Assembly (NCBI GenBank): GCA_030068075.1
Contig: CM057828.1
Location: 115,743,699-115,807,698 of the forward strand
Length of the DNA stretch: 64,000 nucleotides
Source: Paguma larvata
Taxonomy: Eukaryota; Chordata; Mammalia; Carnivora; Viverridae
Direction of reading: 5' to 3'
The first letter of the stretch is position 1, and every line of letters starts with the position of its first letter. Position numbers and translations under genes: made by a program. The notes under the pieces are model-generated. The model was not told the DNA's origin. It saw only the letters and a program-made list of their open reading frames with translations, and did no database searches. This document shows, in pieces, positions 10,657 through 21,781 of this stretch.

Positions 10657-12234
10657 GTTCCTCCCTTTCTTTTAAGGCAGAAGCATTGCTGTTCTGCAGC
10701 TGTTAACATCGGTAGCTGAGACCATTGCTCCTGGTTGCTTTGTACCATCTTTCCCTCTTTGTAAGCTTCCTGTGTATTTATGCCCCCAATCTTTTCCACG
10801 CCTCCTCCTCTCTCTGCCTCTGCAGCACTGCTGGGTCCCATGGAAGAGCCCCGTGCCAGAGGCTGTCAGCACCAAGGCTAGGTGGAGAGCCATCCAAAAG
10901 ACACATGGGGTCTTGGGCAACGAAGGGGTTTATTTTGTAGACCAGTAGACATCATCAAATATCACATCCAAAGGAACTAACTGATGCTATGGGACAGTTC
11001 CTTGTGACACACGCACGCGTGCACACACGCGTGCTCACAATACCTGTTCAAGCGATGCCTTGGACGGATCACACAATTTTGCTGAGCTGAAGGGTGTTTC
11101 TCGGCAAACTGGTCCTTACTCACTCCTATCTGAGTCTGCTGTGTTACCAAGATGTTTAAGCTTTAGGCAGACCGGTTGCCACACTCACGGGCTAGTCCCC
11201 TGCAAAGCCACGCGATCTGCTCTCTTCGTTCTATGACCTGCACACAGAGTGACAGTGGAACTGCACGCGAGCTAATGCGGCGATACAAATTATTTTTTAA
11301 ATGAAAGAATGGAATCGTAGGTGTTTTTGAAGCTCTCCTGCTGAAGACTAAGTCATCTTTCAGAAGACTGACTGACTCCACCAATCCCAAGGATGCCGAC
11401 AAAACCGTTACCAGCAGCTCTATAAACCCACACCGAGCTCTAATACCGCGGCCTATGACCTTGACCCTGTCAGCAATTCCAGGCCAGGAACTGCCATCAG
11501 ATGGGAGCACGCCCATCTGAAGACTCCTCTCTCCTAAGACAGTTCCGCCAGCTTTCTGCAACCTCGAAACAGTCAAAATAAACATATTTCTGCAGGTGGT
11601 ATCCCAAAGAAGCAAAACAATCATTATCCAAAGCCACCCCCCTCCGTAGGAGGGCATCTGACATGAAAACACACAAGACTTTCATGTCGACTTCATACTG
11701 AAAAGCCCCGTTTGGCTCAAACCCAGACAGCTTTAGCAACACAACCCACTGATATTTCCACAGCCGCCCTCCCTTTCCTCTTAATTAGACTCTTGATGAG
11801 CCTCACACTCAACATGATGGGCTCTTCCAAACACAGCCACACTGCTCTCTCTGGTATAAGAACACCCGGCCACGAGGCTACTCTTCTCGAACCTACCAAT
11901 GGGAGCGCGGTGTCCTGTGCTCATGTCAGCGGCTGTCAGCAAACAGGACTTCACTGTTAGCTCCGCTGACAACCAGGGTTCCGTCACCGTCTCTGAAGAA
12001 ACACTTAGAAGGCTACCCTCCCAGGTCCCCTAAACACCCCTGGCAAAACTGCAAAACTGTGTCCCCCTCTCCTGTTTATATTCCTCGAGAGAGTCATTGG
12101 AGGAGAGGGAGCAACGTTGATACAAAATTCCTCTTCGTATGTTCTTATACCAATGGATCTTCCACCTGGTGTCTTCTTCAATACTAATTTGCAGAAAGTC
12201 TCTGATTTGGGGTTCCTTGTTAATCTTCCTACAG
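10657..12234. other. Unique non-coding sequence with a Z-DNA-prone run
   Basis: No repeat or gene is recognised. Positions 11007-11034 form a perfect 28-nt alternating purine-pyrimidine run containing CACGCGTG twice. A 169-codon minus-strand frame (11163-11672) begins with a hydrophobic stretch but resembles no known protein and has no splice or promoter context. Confidence 0.45.
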
Positions 12235-12380
12235 CAGAAAACACATTCAGCCTTCCAGGTATTTCTATGTATGTCCATTTTTCCCGAAATGACTTCTGGA
12301 TGGCTGCCAGAAGCTGGACTCCTCCCCTTCTCGATTTTGTGCAGAAAGGCCGGGAGAGAGGGCGAGCGTCTCGGATATCA
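12235..12380 (+). other. Candidate exon (146 bp), unproven
   Basis: The interval is preceded by a pyrimidine-rich acceptor ending TTCCTACAG and followed by a good donor (ATCA then GTAAGTG). It lies inside a 137-codon plus-strand frame (12117-12530) and a 153-codon minus-strand frame (12005-12466), so stops are rare on both strands. The plus translation resembles no domain I recognise. Pseudo-exons with acceptable splice signals are common in mammalian introns, so this is a weak call. Confidence 0.2.
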
Positions 12381-13718
12381 GTAAGTGTCCCCTTCCTTTG
12401 GAGGAAAAGCATCGCCCTTGAAGAGGAGGCCCAGATTCCACAAATAAACTGTGATGTTGCTATCATCCGCTTCTCCCCGTGTCACCTTAAGGATCCAGAG
12501 AATCTCACACCGGCCCAGGGAGGAACATAAAATCCCGCTGCAAGAAGAGTCTGCTTTGCAGGGCAGAGAGCTTTTCATCCACGGGCCACAGGGTCGGGCA
12601 GTCTCAAAACACCAACTGTGGTGGTGCCTTCTTCCTCCTGGTCCATTGCCGACCCTAGCTCAGGTGTCCACGGTCAAGGCCCTCTCTTTCTAGTCTACGA
12701 GAAGCCCCCACTTACCCCAACTGCATTTCTTTTTCATCTGCAGAAAGAGAATTTTTTTTTTTAACTTTTGGAAAAGTTTTTTTTTTTCTAGTTGACAGCA
12801 AGTCCCCAAATGACTTCTAACGTCCTGACTCCAGATTCATACTTATCTCTTGGTGAGATAAGGAATCCCAACTGAAACACAGAGGCCACCACTGTAGTAC
12901 CACCCAAAATGGGATGAATTATCTGGGTTCGAAGGCAATTATCTCAGATAATACATACAAATAGTTGCACAGAGCTGAAGCGAAGGGCTAAGACAAGTAA
13001 CGCGGTCACTGTCACTAATTTACTCAGGGAGCAGCTCCAGACTGCTCCTTGGATCTTCCCCCTCCCCCCTTATCATTAACTCCCGAGCAAATGCCAGAAA
13101 GTACACAGTGGGTACTCGAACATCTGCTGATTCCCTCAGCCAGTTATTTACTGCTTGACTCCTACGCGAGACAAAGTGGGAAGCTCAAGGATGAGTCTAA
13201 GACCTGTTCACTGCCCTTCAGAGGCTTGGAGAACAGCCCAGCAGCTGACCAAAGAAAGGTCTCTCTGTCGCCCTCCAAATACAAACCAGTCTCACTCATT
13301 CTCCCAACCGTCGTAGGGCACAGGCTGGAACCCGACCAACACAGAGCTGATTCTGGGGCCGCATCATGCACACAGAGCACAGAGCTCTGAACTTGAGACT
13401 CCCTGTACAACCACCCCCGAGAGCCTGGGGTCCCCTGTTATGATTGCTGGCATAGCGAAAATCAGAAGTTTTGGACTTCAAGGAGACCCCTTGCTCAAAC
13501 TTTAAATGTTTAAATTGTTGCTAATAACTGACATGTGAATATTTGACAACATTCAATTAAACGTGCCCTATCTCATGAAAGGGGCTGAGTTCTGGAAGGA
13601 CTGTTAGAATGAGGTCCCTGAACCCAGGAATATTCCACTGGGCTCTGGTGATCTTGTTTGAAAACACAACAACTAAAGAGAAGGATGCCTACTTTGTGAT
13701 TATAACTTTGTGATATGC
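12381..13718. other. Unique non-coding sequence
   Basis: No repeat or gene is recognised. Two oligo-T runs flank about 12750-12790. A 113-codon plus-strand frame at 13049-13390 overlaps minus-strand frames and has no family resemblance. Confidence 0.45.
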
Positions 13719-14051
13719 GATGGCTAATATTATGTGTCACTAGGATTGGGCCACCAAGTGCTCAGATATTTGTTCAAACATTCTTCTGGGCACGTCTGCC
13801 AGAGGGTGTTTGGGTGAGATTACATTTGAATCAGTAGACTGGGTAAAGCAGATTGCTCTCCCTACTGTGGGTGGGCCTCATCCAATCAGTGGAGGGCCTG
13901 AACAGAACAAAAGGGTTCACGCTCCCCCAGGAAGGAGAGAATTACTTCCTGCATGACTGCTTGAGCTGGGACATTGGTTTTTCCTGTCTTCCGGATGTCA
14001 ACTAAAACATCAGCTCTTCTGGGTCCCAACGCTACCAGACTTAAGACTGGA

Positions 14052-14052
<1 letters not shown>
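13719..14052 (+). mobile_element. Ancient LTR-like mammalian repeat, copy 2
   Basis: This is the reverse orientation of the copy at 6610-7007: GATGGCTAATATTATGTGTC at the start, GATATTTGTTCAAACATTC, GGGTGGGCCTCATCCAATCA and TGACTGCTTGAGCTGGGACA. The 3' end is replaced by, or has expanded into, the TG microsatellite that follows directly. Confidence 0.78.
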
Positions 14053-14118
<66 letters not shown>

Positions 14119-14119
14119 T
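14053..14119 (+). repeat. (TG)n microsatellite
   Basis: About 67 bp of TG dinucleotides with one interruption (GAG at about 14090). Pure arrays of this length are usually polymorphic and can adopt Z-DNA. It abuts the 3' end of the LTR-like repeat. Confidence 0.98.
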
Positions 14120-14268
14120 ATCCATGACCAAATATGTTGGGAGAAAAGCTTAAAGTTACCAGGCTATCTTCACTGCAGGTCTTTTCAGAGTCTTCAGTAT
14201 GTATATGTACCCTGTGGATCCCACAGTATCATAGAGTGTGTAACATCTGATAAGATCACAGAAGCCTC

Positions 14269-14308
14269 TGTGTGTGTGTGTATGTGTGTGTGCACGTGTT
14301 TGTGTGTA
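14269..14308 (+). repeat. Interrupted (TG)n tract
   Basis: TG repeats broken by TATG, CACG and TTTG, a degraded relative of the array 150 bp upstream. Confidence 0.9.
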
Positions 14309-14482
14309 ATCTCTCATGGTCTACTGCTCCATGGCATGTAGAGTTTGGTAACCCCACACCTATACCGTATCAACTCCCGCAGGGTATGGTGGGCAAACTC
14401 CTTACTCTTAGAACTAGGATTTGTTGTTTTCACCCTGTCCTCCAATAACTAACATTCTCCCTGTTTTTTTGACACCACTGCT

Positions 14483-14506
14483 ATTCATTCATTCATTCAT
14501 TTATTC
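14483..14506 (+). repeat. (ATTC)n short tandem repeat
   Basis: Four to five units of ATTC followed by a diverged ATTTATTC. Confidence 0.9.
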
Positions 14507-15301
14507 GCCAAATATATTATCCTAGACATTATGCCTAAGACAAAAGACATGAAGGAGTCATGGACATCAGCTGGCATTTATCAGACACAGCCATGAACTT
14601 ATTTCAGAACCCTGTTTCTGAGAGAGAAGGACAAGGGGGATAAAAGAAATAATTGTGTGGATGTTTGTGATGGATAAGCACAGATTTTTCTAGCTGGATT
14701 CAATATCTTTAGCCTTTTCAAAGAACAAAAGATAAAGCTCAGGGCCCATATTTGGAATAAACCCTAAGGAAGCTGATGACTTGCCCTGTTCTCCATTCAG
14801 TAGACCTCACCTCATTCTAAAAGGGTAGGGGGAATTGCCTGTGATCTTGAACTTGGCCTTCATCCAGTTGTCCAGACCACCCTATTACGACTTCACTGCA
14901 GTCAATTATATTAGCTCCTCAATTCCTTTGATTCCTTTCCAATCTAAATCCCCCCTTTCTGGGGGGACTCTGGACGGTCTAGCCAGTGTATTATCTAACA
15001 GCGTATGGAATTTGGAATGGTATTTCCATACAAGGGCCATACAAATTCCTTCTCCAGGTTCCCTTCTAAACCACACGTGCTATCAGTTAGCACAGGAGGC
15101 TGAGAAGGAACATGGCGGAGGAAATGACAGGGAAGAAGAGCCAAGAATTCAAAAGGAAGGCTCCTCGCTGCCTAGCAACAAAGAACATAGTCCCCAAACA
15201 ATAGGTTTTATATGTAATAACAGATATAATAAATTGGTTTATTGTATCCAATTATCTTAGGCTATACTTTTCTCTTACAATTTAAAAAGTAATTGGTCAG
15301 T
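14507..15301. other. Unique non-coding sequence
   Basis: No repeat or gene is recognised. A 141-codon plus-strand frame at 14835-15260 has no resemblance to a known protein and no splice sites I would trust. Confidence 0.45.
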
Positions 15302-15314
15302 TAAATATGGCTGC

Positions 15315-15544
15315 CAGGGCCTCCTCGATGGCTCAGTCAGTTAAGCATCCGACTTTGGCTCAGGTCATGATCTTGTAGTTCGTGAGTTCGAGCCCCACGT
15401 TGGGCTCTGTGGTGACGACTCAGAGCCTGGAGCCTGCTTTGATTCTGTGTCTCCCTCTCTCTCTGTCCCTTCCCCACTAAACGCTCTGTCTCTCTCTCTC
15501 TCTCTCTCTCTCAAAAATAAATAAACATAAAAGAAATTTTTAAA
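15315..15544 (+). mobile_element. CAN-SINE
   Basis: Bounded by a perfect 13-bp target-site duplication, TAAATATGGCTGC, at 15302-15314 and 15545-15557. The body has GATGGCTCAGTCAGTTAAGC, CAGGTCATGATCTTG, GTTCGAGCCCCACGTTGGG and a TC tract of about 20 bp before the AAATAAATAAAC tail. Confidence 0.97.
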
Positions 15545-15557
15545 TAAATATGGCTGC

Positions 15558-16108
15558 AGAGATCAAGAAGAACTTTCTGTGGCTCAGGTGGTAATTGTAT
15601 GACTTAGGCAGTGACTTAATATTCCTTTGTTTCCCTCCACCACAAACCACTCAGCAGTTATCTCAGCAGGTACACGAGATGTTTTTCTCTACAGTGAATG
15701 AGAAAGCCTGAGTGCGTGCAGGATGGGGTTGTATGCCGTTCTGTCACGACGGGAAGAAGGGAGTGTGGGGTCGAGTAGTGTTTACGCAAAGGTGTTCCCC
15801 ACAGCGTGTCAGCTCTTTGCCAGGTCCGACAGGGGGAAGCCTGATGCAGGAAGTAACACCACGGGCAGCCGCATCTTTCAGCAATTAATAACACCCACCA
15901 CCCATCCCTGCATGCTCACGGAGGTGGGCTTTATAACGTAAGAGGCTCTTGAGAAGAACTCAACGTCAGGCTAATGAAAAAAGTTATATTCACTAGTGGG
16001 TAAGGTTTCAAACAGGAGACTTGTGAAGAACTTCAAAACCAAAAAGCTTCTTGAATGTTTTGCAGGACATGCGTCTATTATCAGAACACAGAACCAGAAA
16101 GAGAAAAG
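15558..16108. other. Unique non-coding sequence
   Basis: Nothing is recognised beyond chance frames of up to 78 codons. Confidence 0.45.
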
Positions 16109-16119
16109 AAAGAACACAG

Positions 16120-16311
16120 GGGCGCCTGTGTGGCTCAGCTGGTTAAGTGTCCGACTTTTGGTTCAGATCAGGTCATGATCTCATGGTTCGTGAATAGAAG
16201 TCCCGCGTTGGCTCTGCCATGACAGTGCAGAGCCTGCTTGGGATTCTCTCCTCTTTCTCTCTGCCCCTCCCCTGTGTTCGCTCACTCTCTCAAAATAAAT
16301 AAACTTAAAAA
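16120..16311 (+). mobile_element. CAN-SINE
   Basis: Bounded by the perfect 11-bp duplication AAAGAACACAG at 16109-16119 and 16312-16322. Head GGGCGCCTGTGTGGCTCAGC, then CAGGTCATGATCTCATGG and a GAGCCTGCTTGGGATTCTC block, with an AAATAAATAAAC tail. Confidence 0.97.
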
Positions 16312-16322
16312 AAAGAACACAG

Positions 16323-17834
16323 AATCTGAAAGAACTTCCATGACATGGGAATAAAACAAAGCAAGACTTTTAAGAGACTCATGGAGATGAAAGTTGTTGC
16401 CCAGTTATTAAACAGCTTAGGCCTAAAAGGGAGGGAAACAACAGAAATCCAAGTGTAAACATCTCTGCCAGCCAGTGCCCGGCAGGTAGCTGTCAAACTC
16501 CCACTGGATGAACCACAGATGTGAGGAATGCAAAATGCAAATGCTCCAAGGGGTGAGGACCCTCCAAATAGTTGACAAGGGGAGAAGCGGACAGACGTCA
16601 GACAGTTGAATTAGCGAGACGAGAAGCATCACATTCCAAACTGTGGAAGACAAGATGTTCCTTTGTGGGATACCAGCAGAGAACAGGAAGTGAAAGGGGA
16701 CACTTGGCATCAGGGCTACTGACGAAGGGTGAGTTATTTTTATCACTTGGAAGATGCTGCTGAAAGTTCTACTTCCCATGCACATGTGTGACAGGCGGCC
16801 AGCCTTCCCTGATGCATTCTATGGCCTCAGAGAATAACCCCTGCCAAAGGCCAACAGCTGCCCACAAGTCACCAAGGCACAAGTGGCCAGAGAGACAGCC
16901 TTACATACCATGCGAAGGCCCTGGTGTTTGGGAGAATTCACAAATGAAAGAATTCACTACTGTTCCACGGTATCTTTCAGGAACCCATACGGCTGGTAAG
17001 AGGAGGCTGTTTGTGGTTTTCAAAGTTTGGGGCAAAATGATGCTCGATTTCAATGCCTTAAGATTCTGGAAGTCTCCGATAGCACTGATTGCTGTACAAT
17101 GTTAAGAACAGCACAGGTATGCCCAAAGTTGCAAAAACCCTGCTGGTTCTGGAAGTCAGAATGTGACTTCAATCCTCAGTGAGGACTGAAGTTCAAAGTT
17201 GGTCGGAGGGGCTTCATAGCACAAGGGGGACCTGGTTAAGATGCTTTCATTGACACTCTTTGGCATTGCCTGAAGGGTGAATAAAGTTTGCATTCTTTTT
17301 TTTTTTTTAATAAGACAAAAATAACATCGTGTTTTTCTGGAACATTCAGAGTTAGTTAGCCAGGAAATCTTAACGATAAAGTAAAACAACCAGAATGTGA
17401 AGGGACGCTCTTCTCTTTTTTAAATTCAGCATCAGCGGTAGAACCAGAAGCAGAACCACAGACACCCAGTTCCATGTAAATAGCTTCCCCAGCACTCCAT
17501 CTTTGATGATTTTTTCACCTTGCTTTATTTTCTTTCCTGGGGTGATCTCTTTTATTACAATTTAGATGTTGAAACCTTCTAAACACGTTCCAAGCATGTT
17601 CCTACAGGTCCCAGCTGAGGCCCGGCCGCCTAATGGACGCTCCTTGAGTTCTGCAAAGAGGACACGTCCAGACAGAACTATGGCCGCTCATCCACCTCCA
17701 CCGGACCCCACCTGCTCCTCCCCCGGAAATGACGTCACCACTCGTCTAAGTAGATGTTGCAACCCTACCTGTATGAGGGCTCTCTGATTGGCGTTCTCCT
17801 CCCCATCAGGAATGTTCCTGTTGTCACTGAGTTA
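16323..17834. other. Unique non-coding sequence
   Basis: No repeat or gene is recognised. A 12-T run at about 17297 may be the reverse of an old retroposed tail, but no body can be identified next to it. Confidence 0.45.
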
Positions 17835-17915
17835 TTTGTATTTTACAAACATTTACATAGCACTGACTGTGTGCCAGTCGCTGTTCTAAGAACTTTATGA
17901 GACCTTCATCATCTT
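17835..17915 (-). mobile_element. MIR fragment (3' end)
   Basis: TTTACATAGCACTGACTGTG followed by TGCCAGTCGCTGTTCTAAGA and ACTTTATGA is the complement of the MIR 3' segment (cttagaacagtgcctggcaca). It is short and diverged but in the expected order. Confidence 0.65.
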
Positions 17916-17924
17916 TTGCCTTCA

Positions 17925-18510
17925 TCATCAAGAACCCTCTGACCAGTATCCCTCACCTTCCATCTGTCCTCTCCGTGGCAGTGAGAGCAACTCTGCCTAA
18001 AAAAAACCATCTCATCATAGCACTTCCGGACACTTCTTTTTTTTTAACGTTTTTCTTTATTTTTGAGAGGGAGAGAGAGAGAGAGAGAGAGAGAGGAGAG
18101 GAGACGGAGCACAAGTGGGAGGTGGGGCAGAGTGAGAGGGAGACACAGAATCTGAAGCAGGCTCCAGGCTCTGAGCTGTCAGCACAGAGCCTGATGTGGG
18201 GCTCGAACTCTTGAACTGTGAGATCATGACCTGAGCCGAAGTTGGCTGCTTAACCGACTGAGCCACCCAGGCGCCCCCCGGATACCTATGACAGTCCTCA
18301 ATTTCCATACTAGTTGGCATAGCCTATGAGAACCTTTATTACCTGCCTGTCACGTGTTCTTTCTGCCTCAACTCTCTTCACACTCCCCATGGAGCCCATG
18401 CTGCAGCCGCACCACACCAGGCACCTGCTCTCACGGTGGCCACCGACCCTTGCACTTGCCCTTGCCTCTGCATGTGGGGTCTTTCTCCACCTGGGACCCC
18501 CACCATCCTG
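17925..18510 (+). mobile_element. LINE-2 3' region split by a SINE
   Basis: Around the SINE at 18036-18277 the flanks read like LINE-2 3' sequence: a CAGTGAGAGCAACTCTGCCT segment and ACCATCTCATCATAGCACTT upstream, then GAGAACCTTTATTACCTGCC, CTCTTCACACTCCCCATGGA and GCACTTGCCCTTGCCTCTGC downstream. The match is by order of blocks, with high divergence. Confidence 0.5.
18036..18277 (-). mobile_element. CAN-SINE
   Basis: Minus-strand copy with a GAGAGA tract of about 30 bp, CAGGCTCCAGGCTCTGAGCT, GAGATCATGACCTGAGCC and an end at GACTGAGCCACCCAGGCGCC. The flanks CCGGACACT (18026-18034) and CCGGATACC (18278-18286) look like a target-site duplication. Confidence 0.96.
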
Positions 18511-19339
18511 AGAGGCTCAATCAGGAAGAGGAGAGCTTCCTGAGAGAAACATTTCCAAACATCTATGAAGAGCTGCCTGGAGGGCCCCCAAGGCAATAAT
18601 ACAACCCCCAGTGGATCTAAAAGAAGACCCCAAGTGAAAACAAATTAAACAGCTAACAGAATGGGGGGGCAGTTGCAAGACTTTTCTTAACCATCTGGGC
18701 AGGCAAAAAGAAAGAAAAGGGGGAACCTAATATAAAATCGCAAATGGCGAAGCGATGGCAAACTGGAATCCGTTTTCCAAGCACAAAGGCAACCGTGGGG
18801 GATGGCACAGCTGTAGTCATAGAAGCGGCTGTTGAGTCAGCCAATTCGAGCAAGATAGACATGAAAATCCGAGGACGATGATTTATGCTAATTTTCTTAT
18901 ATTTGGTCTGAGTACTCTCCAGTTTGTTCTTCCAAACTTCCTGTCAGCATCATTTCTGGTTCTACCCATTTTCAGCAAGTTTCATATGGCATTTTGTTTT
19001 CCGGTTGGCTTTTTCCCTGCTTTGACAGATGATGATGAAAAAGAACATGGAGGCTCCAGTGAGACCGCAGGCCGCTTTCAGAAAAGCCCCCGCGGGCAAA
19101 TCTGAATTCTATTCATCAAACACGAGCGCTGGAGGCCCCGTGAGCAAGAACCTCTGCCAACGAAACGGAGAAGACAAACGCGACCGAGGCATGACCTTGA
19201 ACTCAAGGACTCATGGTTTTGAGAGGGAGACTCGCAGCCTTGGGTGGACAATAGGCCCTTCGACTGTAGCGGGTCCAAAGCCCACCGGGCCCCTCAGGCC
19301 GCCCCATCTCTGTAAATGACAACATGAATCTGTCTGCTG
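18511..19339. other. Unique sequence with a weak splice-acceptor-flanked ORF
   Basis: No repeat is recognised. At 19029-19319 a 96-codon frame begins just after a good-looking acceptor (TTTTTCCCTGCTTTGACAG). I see no convincing donor after it and no family resemblance, so I do not call an exon. Confidence 0.35.
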
Positions 19340-20115
19340 CCCAGGCCACTAACCTCGTTTACAATCGTTCCTGAGGCCCTCTCTCTCTCAAGGCCCTCTA
19401 CAGTCAGAGCAGCCACAAATCCCGCCAACTCCAGAAACAAGGTCTGCCTACGGCTCACCCCTCAGGCCACCACCCTACTCACGGCTCCTGCTGCCTCTCA
19501 CTGGGCGACTCAGGAGCCTCCTCCTGGGTCTTCCTGCGTCCAGGCTCGACCTACCTGCTACAGTCGACTCCGCAGGGCAGCCAAAGTCATTCTTTTCAAA
19601 ATCAGGGTGTAGGTCCTCAACCCTCCGGACGACTTCTCCTCTTAAGTAAAAGCTCAGATATCTGCTGCGGCCTGCCTGCCCTATCTGACCTTGTCCAGCT
19701 AAGTCCCCGGAACCGCCCCATACTGGCTCCTCAGTCCACTCCAGCCACACTGCAGGTGGGCACCCTGCTCCTTAGACGCCCCGGGGGGCCATCCACCTCA
19801 GACCTTTGTTGTTTCTTGGGCAGACTGGGGTCTTCCTCTATGTGGGCAGCCACGTGCTTCCATCCCTCCCTTCTCCCTGGTCTCTGCTCCGATCTTCTCT
19901 AGGAAAGCACCCCAATCACTCTACATCCCTTACCCCACCTTTTCTGTCCTCAGCCCTTACATCGCACGCACCATTGCTTAGATTTGTTGATCGCCTGCCT
20001 CTCTTCAATGAAACGTTAGTGCTAAGACAGCAGGTACTTGTGGAGTTCGGTACTGTTTTCCCACAGACCGTGGTACATGTCCTTATTAGTAGACAGACAC
20101 TGAATAAATGAAAGC
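19340..20115 (+). mobile_element. LINE-2 3' region
   Basis: Blocks occur in LINE-2 order: GCCTCCTCCTGGGTCTTCCT, a GGCAGCCAAAGTCATTCTTT segment with AAAATCAGG, a GACGACTTCTCC..AAGTAAAAGC segment, CTCCTCAGTCCACTCCAGCC, TCTCTAGGAAAGCACCCC and a terminal GACACTGAATAAATGAAAG. LINE-2 is a non-LTR retrotransposon extinct in placental mammals. No reading frame survives. Confidence 0.7.
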
Positions 20116-20196
20116 CTGAAGGAGAAGCAAGACATGAACATAATAACTGTAATGCCAGAACGACGGTAATTCGTTTAGGTAGGGACTCTTCATGCT

Positions 20197-20241
20197 TAAA
20201 AAAAAAAAAGAAGAAGAAGAAGAAAAAGAAAAAGAACAAAG
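20197..20241 (+). repeat. A-rich / (GAA)n tract
   Basis: An oligo-A run passes into about five GAA units and then AAAAAG repeats. It is purine-pure for roughly 45 bp. Confidence 0.9.
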
Positions 20242-21759
20242 AATCCTTTGCTCTTTCTGGAAATTTCTTTTGAATAATGAGCTTCTCTCTCTCATAAGAT
20301 TCACGTACAATTCTGTAACTAGCGCATGCATCAGTGATACCTGATGAGTCATTCCAAAGGCACCGTGTGGTGCCCGACAGGCAGTGTGCTAGGCACAGAG
20401 CAGAGCAAAAGATGAACCAGCCATGTCTGCCTTCGAGAAGTCTGTACTGCCTTATACTCAGGAAGATAAAGCATGAATAAAAAAGGATTCAAGGTGGAAC
20501 CTTTGATGCCTTTTTTTGCAAGCAAAAGCCTTCTTGGAATTCAGAAAAGGGCCAATCACTTCCAGCTGGGGTAATCTCAGGCAGGCTCCACTGGCAGGGG
20601 AGAGGACAGGGCTTTGGGGAGCGGTGGGGAGAAGACCCAGGACTATCTGGAGATCGGACACGGAAGGTGCTAGCAGCACTGACGGCTAAGTTGGGCGGAC
20701 TCTGCTCTGGTGCAGATGGCAATTAAATTTCAATTTTCCAGATGCTGAGTGCCTTGATCTGAAGTCACTCAATCTGCTTTATAACCAATTAATATTAAGA
20801 CGGAGATGTGAAAGGTTAATACCCTTAATATTAAATGGTTCGGGAAACGTTCTGGTCATTTTTAAGGCTTTTTTTGGTGTTCTTAACACTTCATTATTTA
20901 GTGCATTATGAAAATGTCATTGATACAAAAATAATGACCTGGGTCTAACTTGAACGCACCAAGACCAAAGGGAAATGTCAGAGCAGAGGGCACTGTCCGC
21001 CCCGGATGCATGAAGCTGAGAAGTAGACTTAAGAAGGTAGACACCACCTAAAATACACAGAACAGCTTAACGGAACCATGCACGAAATGCTAAGCGCAGC
21101 CTCACTCATAGAACAGGAGAGGGATATATTTGTTCCACGCTTAAAGACAATCATGGAAGACAAGAATGAAGGAACTTCTGCAAGCACTTTGTGACAAATG
21201 AATACAGAGCCGGAAGAAAGGAGGGGGAAAAATGGACAGAAAGGTCAGAATACAGTCAGGCGGCCACAAGGTCACGCTTTTAATGACAAGCACTTAACTT
21301 GCAGAAGAAATCTGAAATAATTCTTCCAAAAGTAAACTGAGGATGTGGTGCTTTGCAAACCTAGAATTCATTTCATTCTTATCATTTCAAAGGGGTTTTA
21401 AGGCAAAATACCTAACTCACGTTGTTTTACAAAGAGTCTCCATTAATCCCCCCAGGTGTCCCTGGGAGGAAGGTAAATGGGTGGCCTTAGTAAAGAGCTG
21501 GTGACTCCCCCCAATCCTAGGGTAAAAACCAAACCGTTCTGAAAAAGACCTGAAACACTCGGGAAGACCATCCTCCTGGTACCTGAAATTAAACAGACTA
21601 GGAAAGAACCCTCTGGGTGTGAAGCTAGCAATGCTTCCGGGCGCATGAAGAGCAGGGAAACAGAAGTGGCGGTGGGGGAAGGGAGGCAGGAGTGGGAGGA
21701 GGAATCTAAGGAGCGGACAGGTGGAATCCAGAGCTGCAGGACGGAGTGTGAGCACGCAA
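20242..21759. other. Mostly unique sequence; ancient repeat trace and AT-rich TAAT blocks
   Basis: Positions 20350-20470 hint at an ancient repeat (GGCAGTGTGCTAGGCACAGA). Positions 20715-20845 contain clustered TAAT and ATTA motifs in sequence that looks single-copy. Nothing else is recognised. Confidence 0.4.
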
Positions 21760-21781
21760 GGGGGAGGGGGCATGGGAGGGG
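21760..21781 (+). other. G-quadruplex motif
   Basis: Four G-runs of 3-5 bases are separated by loops of 1-3 bases (GGGGG, A, GGGGG, CAT, GGG, A, GGGG), which satisfies the usual G4 pattern. It sits at the left edge of a G-rich tandem duplication. Confidence 0.7.

Noticed and set aside
11163..11672. 169-codon minus-strand ORF with a hydrophobic N-terminal stretch resembling a signal peptide
   Set aside because: No family resemblance, no supporting splice or promoter signals, and one such frame is expected by chance in 64 kb.
14053..14341. ORFs of Cys-Val repeats over TG tracts
   Set aside because: Translations of a dinucleotide microsatellite.
19029..19319. 96-codon ORF directly after a good splice acceptor
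   Set aside because: No donor of comparable quality follows within the frame and no similarity is apparent, so it is left as a note in the interval entry.
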